Source: Vibrio sp. 10N.261.45.E2
GTDB lineage: Bacteria; Pseudomonadota; Gammaproteobacteria; Enterobacterales; Vibrionaceae
Assembly (NCBI RefSeq): GCF_002875705.1
Contig: NZ_MCZZ01000127.1
Span: 62,001 to 126,000 of the forward strand
DNA: 64,000 nucleotides
Direction of reading: 5' to 3'
Shown here: piece by piece, positions 21,274 to 29,433 of the stretch
Position numbering within the stretch: the first letter of the stretch is position 1
How the letters are laid out: every line of letters starts with the position of its first letter
Program-made: the position numbers and the translations under genes
Notes under the pieces: model-generated
What the model was told of the DNA's origin: nothing
Databases searched by the model: none
Seen by the model: only the letters and a program-made list of their open reading frames with translations

Positions 21274-22437
21274 ATGCAAAGAAAGCCCCTTCTAGCACTG
21301 CTGGCCTTAACGACTTTGAGTCTCGTTGGTTGCTCCAACGAGACATCTATACCCGCTTACGAAACTTCTCCTGACTTACCAAACTATCAACAAGATAGCT
21401 TTGATGCCTATGTCCATGACACCCAAGATTGGTTATTGAAAAACCGTGTGTTCATGACGGAAGACAAGCAACTCGAGATCCAACTTAATTCTCCGACTGA
21501 GTACAAGCCTGCCACACCTAACGGAAAGGCCGTTCTATTGGTTCACGGATTAGGCGACTCACCCTATTCGTTTAAAGACATCGCGACTCATTTAGCTGAA
21601 CAAGGTTACTTAGTAAGAACCGTGTTACTTCCGGGCCACGGTAGTCGTGTCGGTGATTTAATGCAGCCGAGCCTAGAAGATTGGCAAGGTGTGGTAGCTC
21701 ATCATACGAAGTTACTTGAGCAAGAGTATGATTCTGTATGGCTAGGTGGTTACTCAACCGGTGCAAACTTGGTGACTTCACAAGCGATGAATGATCCAAA
21801 AATCTCAGGGTTATTACTGTTTTCGCCTGCATTTCAACCAAGCTCGTCTGCCGTTCAATACGCAGGACTAGCAAGCTACTTTGTCACTTGGGCTGATCAA
21901 GATACTGAAGACAATGTAGTGCGTTACAACTCGCTGCCAATGAATGGTGCGTCGGTTTACTACGAAACATCAGAAGTGGTTCGAGATGATTTAGAAGCTA
22001 AACACTTCGACAAGCCGGTGTTTATTATGATGAGTGAAGGCGACAGCGTGATTGACACCCACTACGTTCAGCAAGCGTTTACTGAATCGATGCCTAACCC
22101 AAATAATGTGTTGGTTTGGCAAGGGGAGACGCCACTTGAGGATCCTCGCGCAGTTCAGTACAGCATGAAGATTCCAGAGCAACGTATCTCAAACGGTTCT
22201 CACATGGGGTTACTGTTCTCACCAAATAACCCTTATTACGGAGTCAATGGTAGCGAGAAGATTTGCTCTAATGGTCAGGCTGAAGGGTTTGAAGAGCAGT
22301 GCAACGCGACAAGTGAAGTTTGGTACTCAGCATGGGGCTATCGTGAAGAAGGTAAAAATCATGCACGTTTGACCTACAACCCCTACTTCTCAGATTCTAT
22401 GGCGAAGCTAGATGCGGTGCTCAACTCTGAAGGCTAA
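21274..22437 (+). CDS. Lipoprotein alpha/beta hydrolase
   Basis: This 387-residue lipoprotein has the lipobox LSLVGC with lipidated C20, so it is membrane-anchored outside the cytoplasm; S21-N22 would not act as an inner-membrane retention signal. The alpha/beta hydrolase core shows the oxyanion strand VLLVHGLGDSPYSF, the nucleophile elbow GGYSTGAN with S161, the likely acid in MMSEGDSVID, and the histidine in NGSHMGLLFS. It resembles monoglyceride-lipase/carboxylesterase-like proteins. The substrate is unknown. A strong terminator follows. Confidence 0.88.
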   Translation: MQRKPLLALLALTTLSLVGCSNETSIPAYETSPDLPNYQQDSFDAYVHDTQDWLLKNRVFMTEDKQLEIQLNSPTEYKPATPNGKAVLLVHGLGDSPYSFKDIATHLAEQGYLVRTVLLPGHGSRVGDLMQPSLEDWQGVVAHHTKLLEQEYDSVWLGGYSTGANLVTSQAMNDPKISGLLLFSPAFQPSSSAVQYAGLASYFVTWADQDTEDNVVRYNSLPMNGASVYYETSEVVRDDLEAKHFDKPVFIMMSEGDSVIDTHYVQQAFTESMPNPNNVLVWQGETPLEDPRAVQYSMKIPEQRISNGSHMGLLFSPNNPYYGVNGSEKICSNGQAEGFEEQCNATSEVWYSAWGYREEGKNHARLTYNPYFSDSMAKLDAVLNSEG

Positions 22438-22475
22438 CAAGCTCAAGCCTGTTGAAGCCAATCCATAAAAGCCAA

Positions 22476-22510
22476 AAAGGCTCACGAGATAACCTCTAGT
22501 GAGCCTTTTA
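22476..22510. terminator. Terminator after lipoprotein hydrolase gene
   Basis: AAAGGCTCAC pairs with GTGAGCCTTT across a 13-nt loop, with A-runs before and T-runs after it. It can serve the lipoprotein gene and perhaps the convergent LysE-type gene. Confidence 0.85.
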
Positions 22511-22545
22511 ATGAGTATCGTTTTTCGGGAACGTCTCGTTACTTA

Positions 22546-22585
22546 TTGTTATCGTGCACTGCTATTTGTTATCACGCACTGCTAT
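22546..22585. repeat. 20-bp direct tandem repeat at the LysE gene stop
   Basis: Two adjacent 20-bp units of the form TTGTTATC-NN-GCACTGCTAT differ only at two central bases (GT versus AC). The second unit covers the stop codon of the LysE-family gene at 22582-22584. Confidence 0.8.
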
Positions 22586-23199
22586 ATCGTCCACACCACA
22601 CGAACAGCAAGCAAAATCAGCACCACGCCAGATAGTCGATCAATCAACTGAGCTTTCGAGCGAATACGTTCAACAATCAATGGGCTAGACAGCACCAAGG
22701 TGATAAAGGTATACCAAAGACCGTCGACAATCAGCGGTGTTGAAACAATAATCACTTGATTGGTTAGCTCATTACCTAGAGCAACAAATTGGCTGAACAG
22801 AGCGATGAAGAACAGCGCGATCTTTGGGCTCAGGATAGAGATCAAGAAAGCCTCGCGAGCAGATTGCATGTAACTCATCTTTTCACCCGCTTCTAATTTC
22901 GCGGCAACACCACCTTTAGAACGCAACGCATTTACGCCGAGATAAAACAGATACGCAGCCCCCGCTAAGCTAATACCTTTGAAAAGCATTGGAGATTGCT
23001 CAAGCACAACTGCTAAACCAACAATGGTTGCGAACGCATAAATACCGATACCAGCGGCATGTGACCAAGCTGCGATAAGCCCGTTCATACGGCCACCAGC
23101 CAAGCTATGCTTAGCGATCATCGCCAAGCTCGGGCCCGGAGACATTGCCCCCAACAAGCAAATCGCCAATAAAGAAAACCAAATTGTTACTGTCATCAT
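22582..23199 (-). CDS. LysE/RhtB family amino-acid exporter
   Basis: This 205-residue inner-membrane protein has about six transmembrane helices. The N-terminal signature GAMSPGPSLAMIAKHSLAGGR, with SPGP, is the LysE/RhtB hallmark, and ISILSPKIALFFIALFSQF is the conserved mid-protein motif. It exports amino acids or related small molecules; the substrate is not predictable. The start could be either of two adjacent ATGs (23199 or 23196) after AGGAATGGA. It is near a regulator pair and a second amino-acid exporter (yjeH). Confidence 0.88.
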   Translation of the reverse strand: MMTVTIWFSLLAICLLGAMSPGPSLAMIAKHSLAGGRMNGLIAAWSHAAGIGIYAFATIVGLAVVLEQSPMLFKGISLAGAAYLFYLGVNALRSKGGVAAKLEAGEKMSYMQSAREAFLISILSPKIALFFIALFSQFVALGNELTNQVIIVSTPLIVDGLWYTFITLVLSSPLIVERIRSKAQLIDRLSGVVLILLAVRVVWTI

Positions 23200-23309
23200 T
23201 CCATTCCTAATAAAACCATACGTTCCGACTGAACGCCTTGTACTTGCTAGCTACCATAATTCGCCATAGGTATCATTTGAAATCAAAGATAGTCATCGCA
23301 CTCATGATT

Positions 23310-24230
23310 TCAATTCATACTGATATTGTAACTCGACTTCTGCATAGCTTGGAATGCCTTTTCTCGCGCCCATTTGTGGGCAGAATCATTGTCATATTTA
23401 GGGTGCCACATTAGCCAATAGGTGTGCATTTCCGTATCAAATGGCAAAGAAAGGTAGATAGTATCGAGGTGTCGCCCTAGGTTATGGGCGATATGTTCCG
23501 GCACGATCATTAGGTAATCATCTTGCATCAACACCGTTCCAGCCGATGAAAAGAACGGAACCTGTAAAGCGACTCTTCGCTTTAGCCCTTGTTTCTTCAA
23601 TGCTATGTCCGCGTAGCTGTCTTTATCTCCGCCCCCCGTCACCTTGATGTGAGAATAGCGAACGATATCTTCTGCACTCAAAACCGCTTGTTGAGCTAAA
23701 GGGTGAGATTTACGCATCAAACATACAGACTTATCTTCACCAAGTTTGATGCTTGAGACATGTTCTGGCTTTGTGGGAAACATACTCGAAGCTAAGTGAA
23801 TACCAGACTCGTTCAGCGCTTCAAGGTAGTTTGGCTGCCACAAGCGATAAGCCAAATTGATGTTCGGCGCTTCAGCGGACACCTCAGCCACAATCACAGG
23901 CAGAATATATTGAGCCACATAATCACTCGAAGACAACACCAACTCACCGTGCCAATCTTGCGGTTCAAATGGCTTATCATCTAACAGGTGGTCAAATTCA
24001 CTAAGCAAGTCATCAAGCTTGTCTTTAAGCTGCAGAGCACGGTTAGTAGGAACCAGCTTGTTACCATCTCGAACCAGCAACGGATCACCACACAAATCTC
24101 GTAGCTGGCTAAGCTGGCGGCTGACCGCGGATTGTGTGATATGCAGACGTTGAGCAGCTCGGCTCACATGACACTCTTCAAGAAGCACATGCAGCGAACG
24201 CAGCAGGTTTAAGTTGACATTGCCTAGCAT
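23310..24230 (-). CDS. LysR-family transcriptional regulator
   Basis: This 306-residue regulator has an N-terminal winged helix (NLNLLRSLHVLLEECHVSRA and ITQSAVSRQLSQLRDLCGD) and a periplasmic-binding-type effector domain (about 90-300), in the NodD/NahR-like group by its DPLLVR. The effector is unknown. Its ATG overlaps the stop of the upstream Lrp-type gene by seven bases (ATGCTAG), implying translational coupling. The pair may control the flanking exporters yjeH and/or the LysE-family gene. Confidence 0.9.
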   Translation of the reverse strand: MLGNVNLNLLRSLHVLLEECHVSRAAQRLHITQSAVSRQLSQLRDLCGDPLLVRDGNKLVPTNRALQLKDKLDDLLSEFDHLLDDKPFEPQDWHGELVLSSSDYVAQYILPVIVAEVSAEAPNINLAYRLWQPNYLEALNESGIHLASSMFPTKPEHVSSIKLGEDKSVCLMRKSHPLAQQAVLSAEDIVRYSHIKVTGGGDKDSYADIALKKQGLKRRVALQVPFFSSAGTVLMQDDYLMIVPEHIAHNLGRHLDTIYLSLPFDTEMHTYWLMWHPKYDNDSAHKWAREKAFQAMQKSSYNISMN

Positions 24231-24703
24231 GAATGCACCGTCGCATTCTGTTTGTTAAAAAACTCAGTCAAAACCGTATGAGTCATTAGATGGCGAAGAT
24301 CAGGGTAGCTTTGCAGTTGATCTCGAACTCGGTTTAAGCTGTCCATGCTTTCCGCTTCCACGTACAGCATCATGTCGGTCTCACCGCTAATAGAGTGACA
24401 CCATTGCACCTCATTAATACTCTGGATTCGATTCGCGTAAGACTCGCAACTATGGTCACTGCTCGACATATCGAACTTCAACGAGATATAAGCGCACACA
24501 TTCTTTGTTTGGCTAGGTTCTGCCACTTGAGCGCAATAGCCCGTAATCACCTTATCGCTTTCCAGTTTTTTGATTCTGGCATTCACAGCCGAGCGCGAGA
24601 GGCTGACATCTCTGGCGATATCGCTCACAGAGCAACGTGCATTGGTTTTGAGAATATCCAAAACCTGGCGATCAAATTTATCCATGCTTTTGATTCTTTC
24701 CAT
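24224..24703 (-). CDS. Lrp/AsnC-family transcriptional regulator
   Basis: This 159-residue protein has an N-terminal helix-turn-helix (LDILKTNARCSVSDIARD, LSRSAVNARIKKLE) and a RAM/AsnC ligand domain (about 75-150). Lrp-family proteins sense amino acids and often control a divergent transporter; here the divergent gene is yjeH, an amino-acid exporter, 245 bp away. The start could be at 24703 or the internal MDKFDRQ at 24685; neither has a strong ribosome-binding site. Confidence 0.9.
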   Translation of the reverse strand: MERIKSMDKFDRQVLDILKTNARCSVSDIARDVSLSRSAVNARIKKLESDKVITGYCAQVAEPSQTKNVCAYISLKFDMSSSDHSCESYANRIQSINEVQWCHSISGETDMMLYVEAESMDSLNRVRDQLQSYPDLRHLMTHTVLTEFFNKQNATVHSC

Positions 24704-24948
24704 TTATTGTTCTATTTATAACACCTAATTTGACACAACTTTCCTACTTATAACAGCCATTATGACAGCGACACTTTCACACTTAATCGGATTAATACCG
24801 TTAAAATGACGGTGTCTTACGACGTTTCGCTAGCTGTATTATTGATGGTGACAATGTATGCTCTCAATCAGAACGTCACACACCACAAGATAGTCGCCAG
24901 AAAACAGTTACTGGAAGGCCGATCAGAATCAAACCGCTAGGAGAGCGA

Positions 24949-26214
24949 ATGACACAACTCAAACAAGAAATCACGCTAATCTCTGGAATCGGACAACTCT
25001 CGACGACCTTGCTTGGTACTGGGCTGTTTATGATTCCAGCTATCGCAGCAGGCATCGCTGGGCAGCTGTCTCTGCTCGCTTGGTTAATCCTGTTTATCGC
25101 TATTTGTCCCATTGCGCTCACCTTCGCCGCATTGGGAAAACGCTACCCGAATGCAGGTGGTACTGCTTACTTTGTGCGTCAGGCGTTTAGCGAACGATTA
25201 GAAACAAGCGTGGCTTGGTTGTTCGTGAGTGTGATTCCTGTCGGTATTCCAGCCGCGATTGCATTAGCAGGCGGCTTTGCTCAACAACTATTACCCGCAC
25301 CTCTCGACACACCGCTTGGTGCTCAATCCTTTACCGTAGCCCTACTTATTGCTGTCAATTTGATGGGCAGTAAATCTTCTGGCCGACTGCAAACCGTAAT
25401 TGCGTTGTCGATTTTCACCTTGGTTAGTGCCTTTGTCTGGAAAGCTGATATAACGTTAACCGATGTGACTCTTCCGGCGATCTCGTCCGATTCGATGTGG
25501 TCTATCGGCGCAGCTTTGGCTGTCATGTTTTGGTGCTTTGTCGGAATAGAAGCTTTTGCTCATATGGGAGAAGAGTTCAAAAACCCACAGCGTGACTTCC
25601 CAATAGCCATCATTGCAGGCTGTTTTGTTGCGGGGCTAGTGTACTGGGCTTGTTCCGTAGTCATTCTGAAATTGGGGGCTTACGGATCACCTGAATTCGA
25701 TGCAGCATCCATACCTTGGGTAACAGAGCAACTGTTTGGCAATGGCTTCAAGACTGTCATCAGTGTGCTGGGATTCTTTGCTTGCTTTGCCAGCCTCAAT
25801 CTTTATACGCAAAGCTTGTCTCGTATGATCTGGGCGCAAGCTCGCCAACACAGCCCTACAAGTAGAATGGCTCAACTGAACAGCCGCGGCGTACCTTTTT
25901 ATCCAACCTTGGCAATAGGATTTATCGCATTGATCTCATGTGTGATTGGTGAGCTATCTAATTTGGACCTTGAGTTCTTTCTTAAGCTCGCCAACGGTAT
26001 TTTTGTTCTAGTTTATCTACTAGCAATGTTAGCCGCTTGCCGATTACTGACAGGCGCATCAAGATACACAGCCATGCTCTCATTTGTCATTTGTACCTTG
26101 GTGTTTATCTGCTTAGGTTGGTCGATGCTCTATGCCGTCACTATTTTTGTGACATTGTCACTCCCTTGGCGAAAGTGGTTGGGTAAGCCCACGGTTTCTA
26201 TCGACAAGTTGTAA
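24949..26214 (+). CDS. yjeH: L-methionine/branched-chain amino-acid exporter YjeH
   Basis: This 421-residue APC-superfamily permease has about 12 helices. It aligns well from memory with E. coli YjeH: LKQEITLISGIGQLSTTLLG, SVIPVGIPAA, VMFWCFVGIEAFAHMGEEFK and FASLNLYTQSLSRMIWAQA. YjeH exports methionine and branched-chain amino acids. A good ribosome-binding site (AGGAGAG) precedes the ATG. Divergence from an Lrp-type gene fits amino-acid-dependent control. A hairpin inside the end of the convergent mocR gene may terminate it. Confidence 0.88.
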   Translation: MTQLKQEITLISGIGQLSTTLLGTGLFMIPAIAAGIAGQLSLLAWLILFIAICPIALTFAALGKRYPNAGGTAYFVRQAFSERLETSVAWLFVSVIPVGIPAAIALAGGFAQQLLPAPLDTPLGAQSFTVALLIAVNLMGSKSSGRLQTVIALSIFTLVSAFVWKADITLTDVTLPAISSDSMWSIGAALAVMFWCFVGIEAFAHMGEEFKNPQRDFPIAIIAGCFVAGLVYWACSVVILKLGAYGSPEFDAASIPWVTEQLFGNGFKTVISVLGFFACFASLNLYTQSLSRMIWAQARQHSPTSRMAQLNSRGVPFYPTLAIGFIALISCVIGELSNLDLEFFLKLANGIFVLVYLLAMLAACRLLTGASRYTAMLSFVICTLVFICLGWSMLYAVTIFVTLSLPWRKWLGKPTVSIDKL

Positions 26215-26230
26215 ATTAGCGCTACCAATA

Positions 26231-27700
26231 TTACTGATAAAAAAGCCGAGCGATCTGTTTGATCTTCGGCTTTATGTCACTCAAGCGGATATTACCAAAG
26301 CCCAATACCGCCCCACTCCAATCACGTTCATCACTTGAACCATATTCATAAAAATCAAACGGTCGAATGATGATGTTCTCAAGTTCAGCTCGTCGACTCC
26401 ATTTCTGCTCTGATATTCCGTTCGACCATTTAACCGTGACATGCAACCCCGCCGCTTGGCTAATCACTTTAAGGTCACCGTTAAATTCGCTTTGAATGGC
26501 CTCAATCATCGCTTCGTGCTTGAGTTTGTATGAACGACGCATCTTTCTAATATGACGCAATAAATCGCCTTCTCGAACAAAATCAGCCAAAGCTTCTTGT
26601 GTATGGGACGCTGTATCTCCAGTGAGCGCATCTTTAATTTCAAGACACTTTTCCATCAGGCTTTCTGGCACCACTAAGTACCCTAATCGAAGTCCATTAA
26701 ACATCACCTTGCTCAGGGAGCCGACATAGATGATTCGGTCATCAAGTCCTAGCTTACCCGCCAGCCCTTGCATGCTAGTATAAGGGCGATGAGCAAACTG
26801 GAACTCGCTGTCGTAATCGTCCTCAATGATCCAAGATTGGTTTTTGTTCGCCCAATCGATCAATTTAAGGCGTTGCTCAGTATTTAAAGTCGTGCCCATT
26901 GGATATTGATTACTCGGCGTGACATATAGAGCCTTGGCGTTGCTGGAAAGAACTTTCTCAATATCTAACCCAACCTTCTCATGCACACTCACACCGTCTA
27001 GCTCTAATCTCAACAGGTCGATAATTTTATGTACTTGTCGATAACCGGGCTCTTCCACAAGAATTTTGTCACCCATCACTAACGTCGCCATCAAACCGAT
27101 TGAAATAGCTTGCTGCGCGCCTGCGGTGATGATGATTCTTCTTGCACTACAGTGAACTGAACGACTGCTTGCAAGATACCCACTCAGCGCTTCTCTCAAA
27201 GCTAAGCTTCCTTGAACCTCTTGGTTGCCCGCAATGTTCTGACGTGTAGAGTGGCGTTGTAGCAGCCTCTGCCATTTGGCAAAAGGGAACGCTTCTAAGT
27301 CAGGAACTCCGGGAGCAAAGCTGCGATTAATATCGTTAAATGCTGCTATGTTTGCACTCGGTTGACTGACTGTTTGTTTCACCCTCGCACTCTCAACAAA
27401 CTTCGGCTGAGACAAACTGAGAAAATGCTCTGGTTGTTCAACCGAGACATAAAAGCCTGAACCTTGCTTGCTCTCTATATAACCTTCAGTGACCAGTTGT
27501 TCGTACGCATAAATCACCGTATTCCGACTCAACGATAACTCGACGGCTAACTTACGTGTTGAAGGTAACTTGCTGCCTTTGCTCCATAAGTCTTGAACGA
27601 TCTTCTCTCTAATCGCATGAAACAAGGCGGTTTGACGAGTGTCGTGTTGTTCGTCTAATTGCAAGTCACCGACATCAATAGGCTGCATAACTGGATCCAA
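26231..27700 (-). CDS. MocR/PdxR-family regulator (GntR HTH fused to aminotransferase fold)
   Basis: This 489-residue protein has a GntR winged helix (residues about 20-85, LPSTRKLAVELSLSRNTVIY) joined by a linker to a fold-type-I aminotransferase domain (about 125-485). The PLP site is intact: K331 in VGSLSKVMFNGLR, D295 region in IIEDDYDSEF, and N263-x-YP in TPSNQYPMGT. MocR proteins use PLP or an amino acid-PLP adduct as effector. It is divergent from an FMN-binding PNPOx-like gene with 78 bp between them, suggesting it controls that gene and itself. Confidence 0.92.
   Translation of the reverse strand: MDPVMQPIDVGDLQLDEQHDTRQTALFHAIREKIVQDLWSKGSKLPSTRKLAVELSLSRNTVIYAYEQLVTEGYIESKQGSGFYVSVEQPEHFLSLSQPKFVESARVKQTVSQPSANIAAFNDINRSFAPGVPDLEAFPFAKWQRLLQRHSTRQNIAGNQEVQGSLALREALSGYLASSRSVHCSARRIIITAGAQQAISIGLMATLVMGDKILVEEPGYRQVHKIIDLLRLELDGVSVHEKVGLDIEKVLSSNAKALYVTPSNQYPMGTTLNTEQRLKLIDWANKNQSWIIEDDYDSEFQFAHRPYTSMQGLAGKLGLDDRIIYVGSLSKVMFNGLRLGYLVVPESLMEKCLEIKDALTGDTASHTQEALADFVREGDLLRHIRKMRRSYKLKHEAMIEAIQSEFNGDLKVISQAAGLHVTVKWSNGISEQKWSRRAELENIIIRPFDFYEYGSSDERDWSGAVLGFGNIRLSDIKPKIKQIARLFYQ
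26236..26273. terminator. Terminator hairpin encoded inside the last codons of mocR
   Basis: AAAGCCGA (26242-26249) pairs with TCGGCTTT (26266-26273). Read on the minus strand it is followed by TTTTTTATC, and the T-run encodes the final residues LFYQ of the MocR protein. On the plus strand it can also stop yjeH transcripts. Confidence 0.65.
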
Positions 27701-27713
27701 ATAGTGTTCAAAA

Positions 27714-27733
27714 GTGGCTCTATTTAATAGACC
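27714..27733. promoter_or_regulatory. Imperfect palindrome in the mocR/PNPOx-like intergenic region
   Basis: TGG-CT-CTATT-T-AATAG-AC-CA has a perfect inner CTATT/AATAG and outer TGG/CCA. It lies between two divergent genes and is a likely operator or overlapping promoter element for the MocR protein. Confidence 0.45.
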
Positions 27734-27736
27734 AGT

Positions 27737-27779
27737 TAATCGCTACCTTAATCAAAAGGCAATGATTAAGGAGCGATTA
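27737..27779 (+). promoter_or_regulatory. Long hairpin enclosing the ribosome-binding site of the PNPOx-like gene
   Basis: TAATCGCT plus CCTTAATCA pair with TGATTAAGG plus AGCGATTA: 17 pairs, one bulged A (27745) and an 8-nt loop. The right arm contains the Shine-Dalgarno AAGGAG and the A of the ATG at 27779. As RNA it would hide the translation start; as DNA it is a large palindrome suited to a dimeric regulator. Confidence 0.75.
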
Positions 27780-28438
27780 TGTTATCTAACACGAAAAGAA
27801 CCACGATTAAAAAAGGGGCACACAAAGCCGTATTTGAACAAGAGAAACTCCATCAAATTATTGATGAAAGCTTAATCGCACACATTGCGTTACAGGGCGA
27901 ACAAGGTCCGATGGTTATCCCGATGCTCGCATGGCGAGTGGATGACATGGTTTACATTCATGGGGCTAAAAACAGCCGCTTATTAAAAGGGTTAAAAAAG
28001 GGAGAACCCACCTGTTTGACGTTCACTCTGTTCGATGGTTGGGTGCTGGCTCGTTCTGCATTTCATCATAGCGCGCATTATCGTTCTGCTGTGGTATTGG
28101 GCTCATTTTCAGTCATCGACGATAACCAAGAAAAAGACCGCTTGTTGAATATCTTCATTGAGCAAATCGCGCCAGGCAGAACCGATGAAGTTAGGCTCAG
28201 CAATGAGAAAGAGCTCACCGCAACCGAGCTACTAGCGATACCTTTAACGGAAGCCTCCGTGAAGATCGGTAAGCATGGGGTGAATGATGATAAGGCCGAT
28301 ATGGACATTCCAGTATGGGCTGGCGTATTGCCTTATCGAACGGTTGTTGGACCATTAGAAACCGTTCCAGAACAAGAAGGCATCATTGAAGCACCTGATT
28401 ACCAACACGCTTATGGTGAACGCTGGTGTCAGAATTAG
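27779..28438 (+). CDS. Pyridoxamine 5'-phosphate oxidase-related FMN-binding protein
   Basis: This 219-residue cytoplasmic split-barrel flavoprotein belongs to the NimA/PNPOx-like group. Visible marks are LIAHIALQGEQGPMVIPMLA, MVYIHGAKNSRLLKGL, FDGWVLARSAFHHSAHYRS and VVLGSFSVIDD. Such proteins bind FMN or heme; the reaction is unknown. A MocR-type regulator is encoded divergently, a common pairing. The ribosome-binding site AAGGAG lies within a long hairpin, so translation may be controlled. Confidence 0.85.
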   Translation: MLSNTKRTTIKKGAHKAVFEQEKLHQIIDESLIAHIALQGEQGPMVIPMLAWRVDDMVYIHGAKNSRLLKGLKKGEPTCLTFTLFDGWVLARSAFHHSAHYRSAVVLGSFSVIDDNQEKDRLLNIFIEQIAPGRTDEVRLSNEKELTATELLAIPLTEASVKIGKHGVNDDKADMDIPVWAGVLPYRTVVGPLETVPEQEGIIEAPDYQHAYGERWCQN

Positions 28439-28520
28439 CACACCAAGATGGTTTACTTAATAAAATTGCATACAATCTGACTTACAAAAAATTAACATGA
28501 CTCAATGATGTAATCAGACG

Positions 28521-29423
28521 ATGAAAACGGATAAGGATATTCTACCATTTCAAGGCTTGCTCAATGGCATTGGGCAAGTCTATTTCACACCATCCTTTAT
28601 GACGTCGCTTCTATTATTGTTTGCCATTTCTATTGAGTCACTTGCACTGGCTTTTCTTACCTTGCTTGGCGCCATTTGTAGCTTTGCATTGGCTCGTTAT
28701 TCCATCAAACAAAGCAAAGACATTGATAGTGGAATGTACGCGCTAAATGGGGCTTTGATTGGTTTATTTATCGGTAACTTTTTTGGTGTGACACCAACGT
28801 TGGCTTTAGTGACTGTGTTAGGTGCGCTACTCACAGTGCCCATTGCTCACATAGTATTCCGCTCTAAGAAATATCACGGTTACACTAGCGCCTTTATCCT
28901 CATCACTTGGCTGATTTATCTTATCCAATCAACCTTTGATCTATCAGCGTTTTCGACATCTGGCTCTGCACTGATGCCACTTATCAGTATTGAAGCAGAC
29001 TCGAGCTTCAACCTACCAACAGTAGTGATCCCGTTCTTAAAAGGGATAAGCCAAGTCAGCTTTATCGAAAATGCATTGTCGGGGCTCGTTATCTTAATTG
29101 CCATCGCACTCAACAATATCAAGCATGCCATTTGGATTGCACTTGCAGTGTTAATCAGCACCTTGTTTAGCGATTTGATTGGCGCTTCAAACGAACTGAT
29201 CGCCCAAGGTCTTTACGGGTACAACGCCATTCTTACCACTCTAGCACTTGTGCTCTATCCGCGAATCCCTTGGCCGTTAATCCTATTAGGCATGCTGTTA
29301 AGTTGTCTCATTACGCTCGGTTTTCATGAGCTGTCATTGCTGCCTCTCACCGCCCCTTTCATCCTTAGCACTTGGAGCATGGTTTACTTGTCCAGCCTAA
29401 TCCAGAAACGAACCATAAGTTAG
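28521..29423 (+). CDS. Urea transporter
   Basis: This 300-residue inner-membrane protein is of the UT family (PF03253). The two internally repeated urea-pore halves show GMYALNGALIGLFIGNFFG and GLYGYNAILTTLALVLYP, with LPLTAPFILSTWSM near the C-terminus. It gives facilitated urea passage. No urease genes are in the window. The start codon has no strong ribosome-binding site. The AraC-type gene follows convergently with only 10 bp between stops. Confidence 0.9.
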   Translation: MKTDKDILPFQGLLNGIGQVYFTPSFMTSLLLLFAISIESLALAFLTLLGAICSFALARYSIKQSKDIDSGMYALNGALIGLFIGNFFGVTPTLALVTVLGALLTVPIAHIVFRSKKYHGYTSAFILITWLIYLIQSTFDLSAFSTSGSALMPLISIEADSSFNLPTVVIPFLKGISQVSFIENALSGLVILIAIALNNIKHAIWIALAVLISTLFSDLIGASNELIAQGLYGYNAILTTLALVLYPRIPWPLILLGMLLSCLITLGFHELSLLPLTAPFILSTWSMVYLSSLIQKRTIS

Positions 29424-29433
29424 CCTTGAATTG

